Of a DNA stretch of 64,000 bases, positions 36,364 to 44,225 are shown piece by piece (position 1 is the first letter of the stretch; every line of letters starts with the position of its first letter). Source of the DNA: Xanthobacteraceae bacterium (lineage in GTDB: Bacteria > Pseudomonadota > Alphaproteobacteria > Rhizobiales > Xanthobacteraceae). The position numbers and the translations under genes were made by a program. Location of the stretch: NCBI GenBank assembly GCA_030041005.1, contig JASHOR010000041.1, forward strand, positions 124,001-188,000, in the 5' to 3' direction. The notes beneath the pieces were generated by a model, which did not search any database, was not told the DNA's origin, and saw only the letters and a list, made by a program, of their open reading frames with translations.

Positions 36364-36657
36364 TTAAAATTTCGTGCCGAATCTTGCTCTTAAAAGGTGC
36401 TTAGCGTTGAAGGGATGATCGACGCCTCTTGAACATACCATACGACCGAAAATATGCACAAAGGCATCTATTAGATTTTTGAGATCTGTCGGCGTCATCC
36501 ACGTCTTTTCTGCGCTCTGATAAATCCACTCTAATATTTTGGCTGAGTTATCTATTTCCCACAGCGGGATTTCGTAATCTGGCAAGTCGCTTTTAAACGT
36601 GAGAAATCCTGCTTCTGTGTCAAGTTGCCATCTGCCAAACTTTATTTTCTTTGTCAT
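36364..36657 (-). CDS. Hypothetical protein, A+T-rich gene of possible foreign origin
   Basis: A 97-residue protein starting MTKKIKFGRWQLDTEAGFLT, preceded by AGGTG. It has aromatic, soluble composition (EIPLWEIDNSAKILEWIYQS, TWMTPTDLKNLIDAFVHIFG) and no domain I can name. The gene is clearly richer in A+T than its surroundings and lies directly downstream of the acetate kinase remnant, so it may have arrived by insertion. The longer upstream frame is the broken ackA C-terminus, not part of this protein. Confidence 0.6.
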   Translation of the reverse strand: MTKKIKFGRWQLDTEAGFLTFKSDLPDYEIPLWEIDNSAKILEWIYQSAEKTWMTPTDLKNLIDAFVHIFGRMVCSRGVDHPFNAKHLLRARFGTKF

Positions 36658-36744
36658 CGTAACACCTACGCTTTTACGGAGGACAAATGTCGGCGATAAA
36701 TGCCGATGTCTGCAACTGGATGGATCGTGCCGTCTCGGCATCCA

Positions 36745-37004
36745 GAAGCTTTCGGTATGACGCGCGAATATCAGATTCTCGTGGTCTGGATGACCCGGGC
36801 TGACACGCACGACCCTTCATTCGAGATGCGCGGGTTGGCAGCCATGTTGAGTGCCGCATTCAGCTCAACTCCAATCCAGCGGGCATCGTTACACACACGG
36901 GCGCGGACTTGAGCCGCGTACTCGCCGATACCGCTGGTGAAGACCACGGCATTTAACCCACCAAGGGCGTCGGCGAGCGAACCATTTTCACGGCCAATCC
37001 GATA
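36745..37004 (-). pseudogene. ackA: Acetate kinase remnant
   Basis: The minus strand encodes YRIGRENGSLADALGGLNAV then VFTSGIGEYAAQVRARVC, NDARWIGVELNAALN and NPRISNEGS, which is the C-terminal third of acetate kinase (GGL-A-VFT-GIGE motif). It breaks at a TGA after VIQTTRI; the expected ending continues in another frame as ENLIFARHTESF, like the IARHT end of real AckA. The N-terminal two thirds, with the phosphate-binding and catalytic residues, are missing. The neighbour is phosphoketolase, the usual partner gene, so an ancestral xfp-ackA pair has lost its second half. Confidence 0.82.
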
Positions 37005-37203
37005 AGGCTGTCCTGTGAGGCGCTACTGCCGTACGTACCGGCTGCCAGGGCATGGCACGCGTATATCAGCCCCTCATATTCTGAGTGCAAGTGTGATTCG
37101 ACCGCGATCAAACCTTCTCAGTCCGTGCCAGGCGGCACCGTTACGTTACGAACTGCCCTGTTAAGACGGTATTCGTGCCACACGATCCGGAAGGAAGCTC
37201 GCG

Positions 37204-37725
37204 TTAAAGCTTGAGCTGCACTGCGCAAATATATGACGCATCCGGAACCTTTCTGATCTCGAATCCAAGCTCCTTGCACATGTCGATCATCGTCGTGTTT
37301 CCGTGCAAAACCTGTCCATCGATTGAGCGGAGGCCTTTTGCGCGACCGTAACTGATGATCATCTGCATCAGTTGCCATCCCAAGCCGTGGGTCTTCAGAT
37401 CGGAGCGGACGATAATCGCGAATTCGGCCGAAATATTATCCGCATTGTCATGCAAGCGCGCGACGCCGAGCATCTCGCCCGTCGCCTCATCCAAGGCGAT
37501 GAAGGCCATGGCTTTTGCATAGTCGATATGCGTAAACTTGGCGAGAAAGGCATGGCCAAACTCCTTCACCGCACCAAAGAAGCGCAGCCGCACATCCTCC
37601 GACGTTAGCTTCGCAAGGAACGGTGCGTACAGGGATTCGTCGTCCGGACGGATCGGCCGGATATAAACTGCCCTGTTATCCGACAGCGCGATATGGCGTT
37701 CCCACTCGTTTAGGTCGATCGGCAT
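37204..37725 (-). CDS. GNAT acetyltransferase, Pat-like stand-alone domain
   Basis: A 173-residue protein matching the GNAT domain found at the C-terminus of acyl-CoA-synthetase-like protein acetyltransferases (Pat). Landmarks are VYIRPIRPDDESLYAPFLAK, SEDVRLRFFG, AEFAIIVRSDLKTHGLGWQL, where the acetyl-CoA loop normally reads Q/R-x-x-G-x-G/A, and HGNTTMIDMCKELGFEI. Pat enzymes acetylate lysines and can switch off acetyl-CoA synthetase. As a lone domain beside phosphoketolase and an ackA remnant it could link acetyl metabolism to protein acetylation; this is inference. It appears complete, not a fragment, since start and stop flank the domain neatly. Confidence 0.8.
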   Translation of the reverse strand: MPIDLNEWERHIALSDNRAVYIRPIRPDDESLYAPFLAKLTSEDVRLRFFGAVKEFGHAFLAKFTHIDYAKAMAFIALDEATGEMLGVARLHDNADNISAEFAIIVRSDLKTHGLGWQLMQMIISYGRAKGLRSIDGQVLHGNTTMIDMCKELGFEIRKVPDASYICAVQLKL

Positions 37726-37827
37726 AGCTGCGTTCCTACGCCAGGCGCCGTTGGCTACCGAGCCCGATGCGGTTGGCCGGGTTATCCCCCTGCCGACCGC
37801 ATCCGCCCGTTCGCATTTTCACGCCGC

Positions 37828-38310
37828 TTATCCGACCAGCGGCCGAAGCACGGGATACTCATCGGACAAGTGCATTCGATCGAGCAAACCGTCGAGACCC
37901 CAAACATGGCCAGCGCGGTGCGCGATCAAATAGACGATCACGGTGGTATAGACGAGGTGGTAGTCGATGAGGAAATTGATGTTCTCCTCAATGTACGGAA
38001 ACTTCATGTGGGCGAAATAGTAGGTGACCATCAGCAGGATGCCGAACGGACCGCTGACGCGTACGAGCAGCCCTGAGATAAGCGATAGGCCGATCAGCAG
38101 ATGGCCCCACTTCACTAGAAAGTCGGTGAACGGCAGCACCGCAGGCTGCGCGAATACTGAAAAGAACGCGTGAAACGTTACGACGTGGTTGAGGAAGCCC
38201 GCGGTGTCGAAGTTTTCCAAAATCTGCCAGGCGCCGGCGTAGAGGAACGTCCAGCCAATCAAGATACGTAGGACAAAAATGACGCCGCGGTCGAGATTGG
38301 ATTCAGTCAT
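37828..38310 (-). CDS. DoxX-family membrane protein
   Basis: A 160-residue integral membrane protein with four helices: VIFVLRILIGWTFLYAGAWQ, WGHLLIGLSLISGLLVRV, PFGILLMVTYYFAHMKF and LVYTTVIVYLIAHRAGHVWG. DoxX proteins include the large subunit of archaeal thiosulfate:quinone oxidoreductase and many uncharacterised bacterial proteins. The final segment with DYHLVYTTVIVYLIA is typical of the TQO-like branch. The start is at 38310; an upstream ATG at 38367 lies in the FixK-type box. Function unresolved; quinone-linked redox is possible. Confidence 0.8.
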   Translation of the reverse strand: MTESNLDRGVIFVLRILIGWTFLYAGAWQILENFDTAGFLNHVVTFHAFFSVFAQPAVLPFTDFLVKWGHLLIGLSLISGLLVRVSGPFGILLMVTYYFAHMKFPYIEENINFLIDYHLVYTTVIVYLIAHRAGHVWGLDGLLDRMHLSDEYPVLRPLVG

Positions 38311-38366
38311 GGCACCCTCCATCGTTGCGATAATTCGAAAAATCACGTCGACAGATGCAAGCGGCA

Positions 38367-38380
38367 TTGATTCAGCTCAA
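38367..38380 (-). promoter_or_regulatory. FixK/FNR-type box upstream of the doxX-like gene
   Basis: TTGATTCAGCTCAA, 56 nt upstream of ATG 38310. Confidence 0.7.
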
Positions 38381-38829
38381 ATTTATTCCGTCATACGGGG
38401 ATTGCCGCCTTGCGGAGTGCGATGACGGGAGCAGACGCGGAAAATCGCATTCAACGCGGACGACTTTGGCCGCCGCAAAACCAAACAGGAGCTTCGAGGT
38501 CATGCCGACAACGTAAGGCACCAAGGTAACGAAAGCCGGGCTGACAATCGACACACAACGAAGGAATTGATTGTCCACACGCCGGCGGCGCAGTAAGCAT
38601 GAACGGATAGGAACTCGTGAAACCGCGCTTCGCGGACATCGTTTGCCAAGCGTAAGTCAGAACAACTCCAAGCATCGCGGCGAGCATCATGTACACGCCG
38701 ATGCCGAGCATCACCTGGGATGCAGCCTCGCCGGTCGTGCCGGCACAAAGCGTCACCCAGGCGATCACGGCCAAGCGCCCGGCGCCCCGGCGACGGCTCT
38801 TGGCGCTCGCAAGCTGAGTCGGAGCAAGA
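38381..38829 (-). other. Possible degraded membrane-protein ORFs
   Basis: Two overlapping minus-strand frames contain hydrophobic stretches: LAVIAWVTLCAGTTGEAASQ with VMLGIGVYMMLAAMLGVVLT in one frame, and SIVSPAFVTLVPYVVGMTSK in the other. Neither has a credible start and I recognise no family. This may be a decayed small membrane protein downstream of the receiver gene, or coincidence. Confidence 0.25.
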
Positions 38830-39219
38830 TCAATCGCGTCGACAGACTTCGCGTATCTTGTCGACGAGGGCGTTGCCAAGAAACGGCTTCTCGACGATCG
38901 GCACGCCCGCCTTGGCAGCGCACGCCACCAGAGCCGCGCTGGTCTGGCTGATGATGAGAATGACGGGCGAGACGATGCGCCGTTCACGCAATTTGGCAAT
39001 CAACTCAAGGCCGTTCATCTGCGGCATGCGCTGGTCGACAATAAAACAATCGTAAGCTGCGAGGTCGGCAGCATGTAGCAAGTCGGGGCCGCCGAGATAA
39101 GTGCGAACCGCGAATCCCTCGAGCTGGAGCGCAAATTGCAGCGACTCGCAGACCGCCGGATCATCATCCACGACCGCCACAATGGAACGTTGAGGTCCAG
39201 ATCCGCGCGTTCCAGTCAT
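38830..39219 (-). CDS. Single-domain response regulator (CheY/FixJ-receiver type)
   Basis: A 129-residue protein that is only a receiver domain. The acidic pocket is VVDDD at 16-20, the phosphoryl-acceptor Asp is D62 in FIVDQRMP, and the lysine is in PIVEKPF near 108. It has no output domain. I start it at 39219 because the FixK-type box at 39285 would put transcription near 39250, which excludes a useful leader for ATG 39246. It is the next gene downstream of FixJ on the same strand but has its own box. A role as a phosphate sink or feedback partner of FixL is possible; the cognate kinase is not known. Confidence 0.85.
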   Translation of the reverse strand: MTGTRGSGPQRSIVAVVDDDPAVCESLQFALQLEGFAVRTYLGGPDLLHAADLAAYDCFIVDQRMPQMNGLELIAKLRERRIVSPVILIISQTSAALVACAAKAGVPIVEKPFLGNALVDKIREVCRRD

Positions 39220-39284
39220 TTTCGCCTGTGCCCTTCGCACCAGCATGAATGTTTTTAAGAATAGCGGGCGGCAGGCGCGCTGCT

Positions 39285-39298
39285 TTGATCCGTATCAA
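39285..39298 (-). promoter_or_regulatory. FixK/FNR-type box upstream of the receiver gene
   Basis: TTGATCCGTATCAA, perfect 5-bp arms, 65 nt upstream of the receiver start at 39219 and 26 nt after the fixJ stop. Confidence 0.75.
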
Positions 39299-39323
39299 TT
39301 CGTCGATTTTACGCAGGCGGGCG

Positions 39324-39950
39324 CTATTTTTGCGGATCCAGGACGCCGGCAATCAGCGCCATGCGCACCAGCTCCGACAAGCTGCCGGCCTGCATCTTGC
39401 CCATAAGGTTCGCGCGGTAGATTTCGACCGTGCGCGGGCTGATGCCAAGATCATAGGCAATCTGCTTGTTGGCGCGGCCGGCGACCAAGCCAGTCAGCAC
39501 GTCGCGTTCCCGGTTGGAGAGGGAGGCAAGCCGGCCGTCGATCATGGCACGCTCGGCATCTCGCTCCCTGTCGCCTTCCTGCTGGTGCAGCGCCGCCCGT
39601 ATGCTCGTCAGCAGTACCTCGTCGTCGAACGGTTTCTCGATAAAATCCACCGCCCCCATCTTCATGGCTTCGACCGCGAGCGGTACGTCGCCGTGTCCAG
39701 TCATGACGATCACCGGTACCGACTTGTTGAGTTCGCGCAGGCGGCGCAAGAGATCGATGCCGCTCATGCCGGGCATGCGAACGTCGGTGACAACGCAGCC
39801 CGACGCCAAGTCCGGCTGGAGATCGAGGAAAGTTACGGCCGAGGCATAGGAGCGCGCCTCGATACCGGCCGTTTTCAAGAGAAACTCCAGCGACTGCCGA
39901 CTGGCCACGTCGTCATCGATGACATGGACCGTCATCTGGTCAGACAGCAT
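39324..39950 (-). CDS. fixJ: FixJ-type response regulator
   Basis: A 208-residue two-domain regulator. The receiver has acidic residues IDDD at 11-14, phospho-acceptor D56 ([12 protein letters not shown]) and lysine in FIEKPFDDE near 106. The C-terminal LuxR/FixJ helix-turn-helix is [20 protein letters not shown] followed by [19 protein letters not shown]. It would be phosphorylated by FixL and activate fixK. The start overlaps the fixL stop; of several ATGs, 39950 has GGAGG six bases upstream, 39953 being the alternative. The pair is translationally coupled. Assignment as FixJ rests on sequence plus the fixL and fixK neighbours. Confidence 0.93.
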   Translation of the reverse strand: MLSDQMTVHVIDDDVASRQSLEFLLKTAGIEARSYASAVTFLDLQPDLASGCVVTDVRMPGMSGIDLLRRLRELNKSVPVIVMTGHGDVPLAVEAMKMGAVDFIEKPFDDEVLLTSIRAALHQQEGDRERDAERAMIDGRLASLSNRERDVLTGLVAGRANKQIAYDLGISPRTVEIYRANLMGKMQAGSLSELVRMALIAGVLDPQK

Positions 39951-41463
39951 CATCCACCTCCTCTCCGGCAACGGCCGGCAGCGTGAAGGCGAACACCGTT
40001 CCGCCATCAGGATTCGGCCGTGGCGCTATGGTGCCGCCGTGCGCCTCAATGATCGTGCGCGAAATCGACAGGCCCACTCCCATGCCTTGGGTTTTACTGG
40101 TGACAAAAGGCTGGAACAGATGGGCGCTGACTTCCGGCGCGATGCCGATCCCTGTGTCGGAAACGCTGATTTCGACCATCTTGCTGGGCAGGGCAGCGGC
40201 GGCAACAACCAATTCGCGCCGGTCGCACCCATCCATCGCTTCGATGGCATTGCGCATCAAATTGAGCAGAACCTGCTGTATTTGCACTTTGTCGGCGAGG
40301 ACGAACCCTATGTCGGGCGCAAAGTCGAAACGAACGCGCACGCCCCTGTCCTTGGCGCCAACCAACGCCAGCGCACTCGCTTCCTCGACGAGCTTCCTGA
40401 GATCCTCTACGCGCCGCTCGCTCTCCCCGCGGGCGACGAAATCGCGCAAGCGCCGGATGATCTGGCCGGCCCGCAACGCCTGTTCGGCCGCCTTATCCAT
40501 CGCCTCGCGCACGAAGCCAACCCGTTCGTCCTGGCTATTCTCGAGCAGGCGTCGTGACCCCTTCATGTAGTTGGCGATCGCTGAGAGCGGCTGGTTGAGC
40601 TCGTGCGCCAAGGCGGACGCCATCTCGCCCATCGCGGTCAGGCGAGAAACGTGGACCAGTTCGGCCTGCAATTCCTGCAATCGCGCCTCGGTCTGTTGCC
40701 GCTCGGTAAGATCGCGGATGAACCCGGTGAAGAACCGCTGATTGCCGCTCTTCATCTCGCCGACGGCAAGCTCCATGGGGAACGTCGAGCCGTCCTTGCG
40801 TAGGCCCACGACTACGCGGCCAATGCCGATGATGCGACGTTCTCCGGTTCGCAGGTACCGGCGGAGGTAACCGTCGTGTTCCTGCTGATATGGTGGCGGC
40901 ATCAGCAGCTTGACGTTTTGTCCCGTAACTTCACCGGCGGAATATCCAAACAACCGTTCGGCCGCTGCGCTGAAGGAATGAATAATGCCACGTTCATCGA
41001 TGACGACCATGGCATCGCGAATGGTGTCGAGAATGGATTGAAGATGCGCTTCGCGCGCGGCGGCGTTTTCGGCATTTTTGATCGTCGCCTGGCGCGAGCG
41101 GTACAACAATTCTCCTCGCCACGATATCCCGATTCCAACCAAAGAAAACGCCGCCATATTGACGTCATTCGCCGGCGAGAACGATCCATAATCAGCGATA
41201 AACAACACACCCACCAGCATGCTGACAACCGTCGCAAAGATTCCGGATTTCCATCCACCAAAAGCCGATCCGATCAGAACGGCGGGCACGAAGAACATGT
41301 AGCCGGCCTGGCCCACGAGGGGATTTCCGATCGCAAGGCGAAGAGCCCCCGCCAATCCGATCGCGAGCGCGGCAAGCCCGTATTCAATCGCCAAGCGCCG
41401 CAACATCACGGAAGCCGGCTTACGTGAACGAGAGCGGCCGGACTCTGCGATAATCTCAGCCAT
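39940..41463 (-). CDS. fixL: FixL-type oxygen-sensing histidine kinase with haem PAS domain
   Basis: A 507-residue membrane kinase. The N-terminus has about four hydrophobic segments (residues 24-115). A PAS domain follows at about 140-255. It keeps His196 (QQEHDGYL) and Arg216 ([10 protein letters not shown]), which have the same 20-residue spacing as the haem-binding His200 and O2-sensing Arg220 of Bradyrhizobium FixL. The transmitter has phospho-acceptor His287 ([16 protein letters not shown]), an N box ([12 protein letters not shown]), and G boxes ([27 protein letters not shown]). When O2 leaves the haem the kinase would fire and phosphorylate FixJ. It is divergent from fixK. Haem binding is a prediction from conserved residues. 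Confidence 0.95.
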   Translation of the reverse strand: MAEIIAESGRSRSRKPASVMLRRLAIEYGLAALAIGLAGALRLAIGNPLVGQAGYMFFVPAVLIGSAFGGWKSGIFATVVSMLVGVLFIADYGSFSPANDVNMAAFSLVGIGISWRGELLYRSRQATIKNAENAAAREAHLQSILDTIRDAMVVIDERGIIHSFSAAAERLFGYSAGEVTGQNVKLLMPPPYQQEHDGYLRRYLRTGERRIIGIGRVVVGLRKDGSTFPMELAVGEMKSGNQRFFTGFIRDLTERQQTEARLQELQAELVHVSRLTAMGEMASALAHELNQPLSAIANYMKGSRRLLENSQDERVGFVREAMDKAAEQALRAGQIIRRLRDFVARGESERRVEDLRKLVEEASALALVGAKDRGVRVRFDFAPDIGFVLADKVQIQQVLLNLMRNAIEAMDGCDRRELVVAAAALPSKMVEISVSDTGIGIAPEVSAHLFQPFVTSKTQGMGVGLSISRTIIEAHGGTIAPRPNPDGGTVFAFTLPAVAGEEVDDAV

Positions 41464-41546
41464 TCGAAGACCCGTCTTCGCTAAAGGTTGCCTGCGACAC
41501 TAGAAAGTGCCGATTATTCAACGGTTCCCTAAGCTGCCCGCCAGGG

Positions 41547-41566
41547 CCTAAGGGGGAACCCTTAGG
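41547..41566 (+). promoter_or_regulatory. Palindrome upstream of fixK, candidate FixJ site
   Basis: Arms CCTAAGGG and CCCTTAGG are separated by GGAA, a perfect 8-bp inverted repeat centred about 83 nt before the fixK start. A related TTCCCTAAG lies at 41525-41533. In rhizobia fixK is activated by phospho-FixJ binding upstream, so this is the best candidate operator in the fixL-fixK gap. Assignment is inference. Confidence 0.5.
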
Positions 41567-41639
41567 GTCATTATCTGAATTTTCCGCCGATTGCACAGTG
41601 GTTAGCAATACCTCTCGAAGCTTACGGAGGTAAAGCGCC

Positions 41640-42350
41640 ATGCATGCTCAGATCGCAATCCAAACCGAGCCAGCCCATCGTCCGGCCATGCCGTCGCGTA
41701 AGACTCCTTATGCTGTCGATGCTCGGCACGATGATGCGCACACCACGCTCGATCAGCAGATGCAGCTTATGGGGGCCGCGATGTCGTTCCCCCGCAATGC
41801 GGAGATTTTCGGCGAGAATGAGCCTGCCGATTACCTCTATAAGGTAATCAGCGGTGGCGTGCGCACGTATAAGATCCTGAGCGATGGCCGCCGGCAGGTC
41901 GGCGGCTTTTATCTGTCAGGTGACATTTTTGGCCTGGAATTCACCGATCAGCACACTTTGTCCGCTGAAGCGATCACGGACGCAAAAGTGCTTGTTGTCA
42001 AACGCAGCTCGTTGCGTGCGTTATCCTCGCGTAACGCCTCAATTGCTCAAGAGCTGTTTGCGCTCACTGGGCGCGAATTGCGGCGAGTACAAGATCGCAT
42101 TCTGTTACTCGTCAAGAGCGCGCAAGAACGGGTTGCCAGCTTCCTGCTGGAGATGTCCGAGCGTGTCTCCGGAAGCAATACCATCGAACTTCCCATGTCT
42201 CGTCAAGACATTGCCGATTATCTCGGCCTGACGATTGAGACCGTATCTCGCACGCTCACGTCATTGGAAACCTGCGCCGCGATCGATGTTCCAACCGCGC
42301 GACGCATCATTCTACGCAATCGGTCTGCTCTGAATCGAATGAACGGCTGA
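41640..42350 (+). CDS. fixK: FixK-type CRP/FNR transcription activator
   Basis: A 236-residue CRP/FNR-family protein. The cyclic-nucleotide-binding-like barrel covers about 45-130 (FGENEPADYLYKVISGGVRT, GFYLSGDIFGLEF), a dimer helix about 135-170, and the winged helix-turn-helix about 175-225 (SRQDIADYLGLTIETVSRTL). The E-x-x-S-R contact pattern (ETVSR, 200-204) is the one that reads TTGA half-sites. It lacks the N-terminal cysteine cluster of FNR and has a single cysteine (Cys212), so it is a FixK, dependent on FixLJ for oxygen response. This protein probably binds the TTGA-N6-TCAA boxes throughout the window. Confidence 0.93.
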   Translation: MHAQIAIQTEPAHRPAMPSRKTPYAVDARHDDAHTTLDQQMQLMGAAMSFPRNAEIFGENEPADYLYKVISGGVRTYKILSDGRRQVGGFYLSGDIFGLEFTDQHTLSAEAITDAKVLVVKRSSLRALSSRNASIAQELFALTGRELRRVQDRILLLVKSAQERVASFLLEMSERVSGSNTIELPMSRQDIADYLGLTIETVSRTLTSLETCAAIDVPTARRIILRNRSALNRMNG

Positions 42351-42407
42351 ACGGCGCTGCTTTGGCTAAGGAGCGGCACATTGCTTGCAACGATGGGAGA
42401 CGTGGTC

Positions 42408-43154
42408 ATGCAAGTCAAAGACGTGATGACACCGAACGTGATTTCCGTTCAGTCAGACGACTCGATCCTCAAAGCGGCGCGGTTGATGCTGCAAAACCGG
42501 ATCAGCGGGCTGCCCGTGCTCGACAAGAACGGCCAGTTGGTGGGCGTCGTCACCGAAGGTGACTTCTTGCGGCGCGGCGAGCTTGGTACCCAGCGCCGTC
42601 GACCCAGGTGGATCGAGTTCATTATCGGACCCGGCCGACTTGCTGACGAATATGTACATACTGCCGGACGCAAGGTCGAAGAGGTCATGACACCGGACCC
42701 GATTACCGTAGGAGAAAACGATTCGCTTCAGGCCGTTGTCGAGCTGATGGAAAAGCGCCGCATTAAGCGACTTCCGGTCATGCAAGACGGACGCCTGGTC
42801 GGCATTGTCAGTCGCGCCAATCTCATGCATGCTTTGGCAAGCGTTGCACGCGATTATGAGGAGGTTCCCGGTTCCAGTACTTCAGGTCCTGATTGGGCGA
42901 TTCGCGGCGAAATTCTCGCGGCTCTCGGCAAGCAACACTGGGTGCCGGACATTAACGTCATAGTCAGGAACGGTGTCGTGGAACTTTGGGGCGTGATTAC
43001 CGACTATCGCGAACGCCAGGCTCTCGTCGTGGCGGCCGAGAATATCGCCGGCGTCAAGCAAGTCCACGATCATTTAGTTTGGGTCGAGCCCCTGTCCGGC
43101 ATGGCATTTCCGTCAGCCGAGGACGAAGCAAAGGAGCGCGCCGCGGCCTCTTAA
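42408..43154 (+). CDS. CBS-pair protein with C-terminal BON domain
   Basis: A 248-residue soluble protein. Two CBS domains, which often bind adenosyl ligands, cover about 1-60 (MQVKDVMTPNVISVQSDDSI, GLPVLDKNGQLVGVVTEGD) and 85-145 (EEVMTPDPITVGENDSLQAV, RIKRLPVMQDGRLVGIVSRA). A BON domain follows at about 165-235 (WVPDINVIVRNGVVELWGVI, AENIAGVKQVHDHLVWVEP). The start at 42408 has GGGAG eight bases upstream. It lies 57 nt downstream of fixK on the same strand and may be co-transcribed. Likely an energy-state or stress sensor; the target is unknown. Confidence 0.88.
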   Translation: MQVKDVMTPNVISVQSDDSILKAARLMLQNRISGLPVLDKNGQLVGVVTEGDFLRRGELGTQRRRPRWIEFIIGPGRLADEYVHTAGRKVEEVMTPDPITVGENDSLQAVVELMEKRRIKRLPVMQDGRLVGIVSRANLMHALASVARDYEEVPGSSTSGPDWAIRGEILAALGKQHWVPDINVIVRNGVVELWGVITDYRERQALVVAAENIAGVKQVHDHLVWVEPLSGMAFPSAEDEAKERAAAS

Positions 43155-43423
43155 ACGGCGGCGGCACACGCGTCGTCGGCCATTGCAGGCCGAAGAAGAG
43201 GCGATGCGGCGAGCGTATCGTGGTAGCCTTCGCCTGAACGCGCCGCGCCTGACGCTGTTGCCAGCTCTCGGGTCAAGTCCACTCTCGGCACGAAGCCGAA
43301 GTAACAGCGGGTGACGGCCTCCTCCACATCGGCGACTGATGGCAAGACAAAATATCTTGGATTGAGCAAAGACACGCGCGAGTAGCGCAAAACATTAGCG
43401 CGCCACACTTCCGATAGCGCGCT

Positions 43424-43437
43424 TTGACTCAGGTCAA
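43424..43437 (+). promoter_or_regulatory. FixK/FNR-type box
   Basis: TTGACTCAGGTCAA with arms TTGAC/GTCAA, 63 nt upstream of ATG 43501. Confidence 0.7.
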
Positions 43438-43500
43438 AGCCAATTGGTTGATCCCGTTCAAGATGTGCGTCAGGCCCAACTGCTGCGAGGACATCTCCCG

Positions 43501-43890
43501 ATGAGCAAGCTGCCGCACCAATTCAAGCGAATTCGCCTGGAACTGGCGCGCTCGAAGGACTTCCCCAATGGATCCGCGACGCACGGTTATGAGTTTGCGG
43601 CACCGCTCGATGCCGCCGGGCGTATAGATCCGACGCTCTGGCAGGCGCACCGCGAACACTGTCGCGTGCACCGGTTCTGGGGTGAAGCGGAGCAGAACGG
43701 CTGGCTGCTGCACAAACCCGGCGGTCCAGAGCACGCACGCTGGGTTTTCCACTACAACGATGCGGGAGGCAACAACGACGAATCCGGCTATCGATTCGGG
43801 GCTCACGCATTCCGGCAAGGCGAATACGTCACAACGGGTGATGGAGATGACGTGCACACGTTCAAAATAGTGTCAGTCAATAACGTGTAG
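43501..43890 (+). CDS. Conserved hypothetical protein
   Basis: A 129-residue soluble protein starting MSKLPHQFKRIRLELARSKD, behind a GAGGA site. It is rich in His, Trp and aromatic residues (LWQAHREHCRVHRFWGEAEQ, RWVFHYNDAGG, YRFGAHAFRQGEYV). No signal, membrane segment or known motif is visible. The FixK-type box upstream places it in the low-oxygen set. It resembles small proteins common near universal stress genes in rhizobia, but I cannot name a function. Confidence 0.7.
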   Translation: MSKLPHQFKRIRLELARSKDFPNGSATHGYEFAAPLDAAGRIDPTLWQAHREHCRVHRFWGEAEQNGWLLHKPGGPEHARWVFHYNDAGGNNDESGYRFGAHAFRQGEYVTTGDGDDVHTFKIVSVNNV

Positions 43891-44225
43891 CCACTGTCAG
43901 ATAACGGCAGGCTGGATAAAGACAAGGTAGCTGGCGGCGGATTCCGCGTCGCGACGAGTCGCGACCAGGTACCAGCTTGGCTTGGTCTTCCAGGCGGGGC
44001 TCGCTGACCGAACCGGAGAACGCAGCGACGCCCCAAGGCACCTGCAAGTCGACCAAGAACGCAGCCTTTGCTTCGCTGACGTCCGGACAGGACGCTGGCA
44101 TGGTTTCAGCCTGCATCCAGGCGAAACGCGGAGATGACGTTTGCGTTACACTGCCAACTCGTAGGCGGCCTTGGAACTGCGATAAACGATCCGTTGCAAT
44201 TACCCCGCACGATCGGGAGGTCAGA

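Noticed and set aside
43151-43408. Minus-strand ORF of 85 codons between the CBS-BON gene and the FixK-type box
   Set aside because: It overlaps the CBS gene stop, begins only 16 nt from the FixK-type box, and has no ribosome site or known family; coding is possible but not supported.
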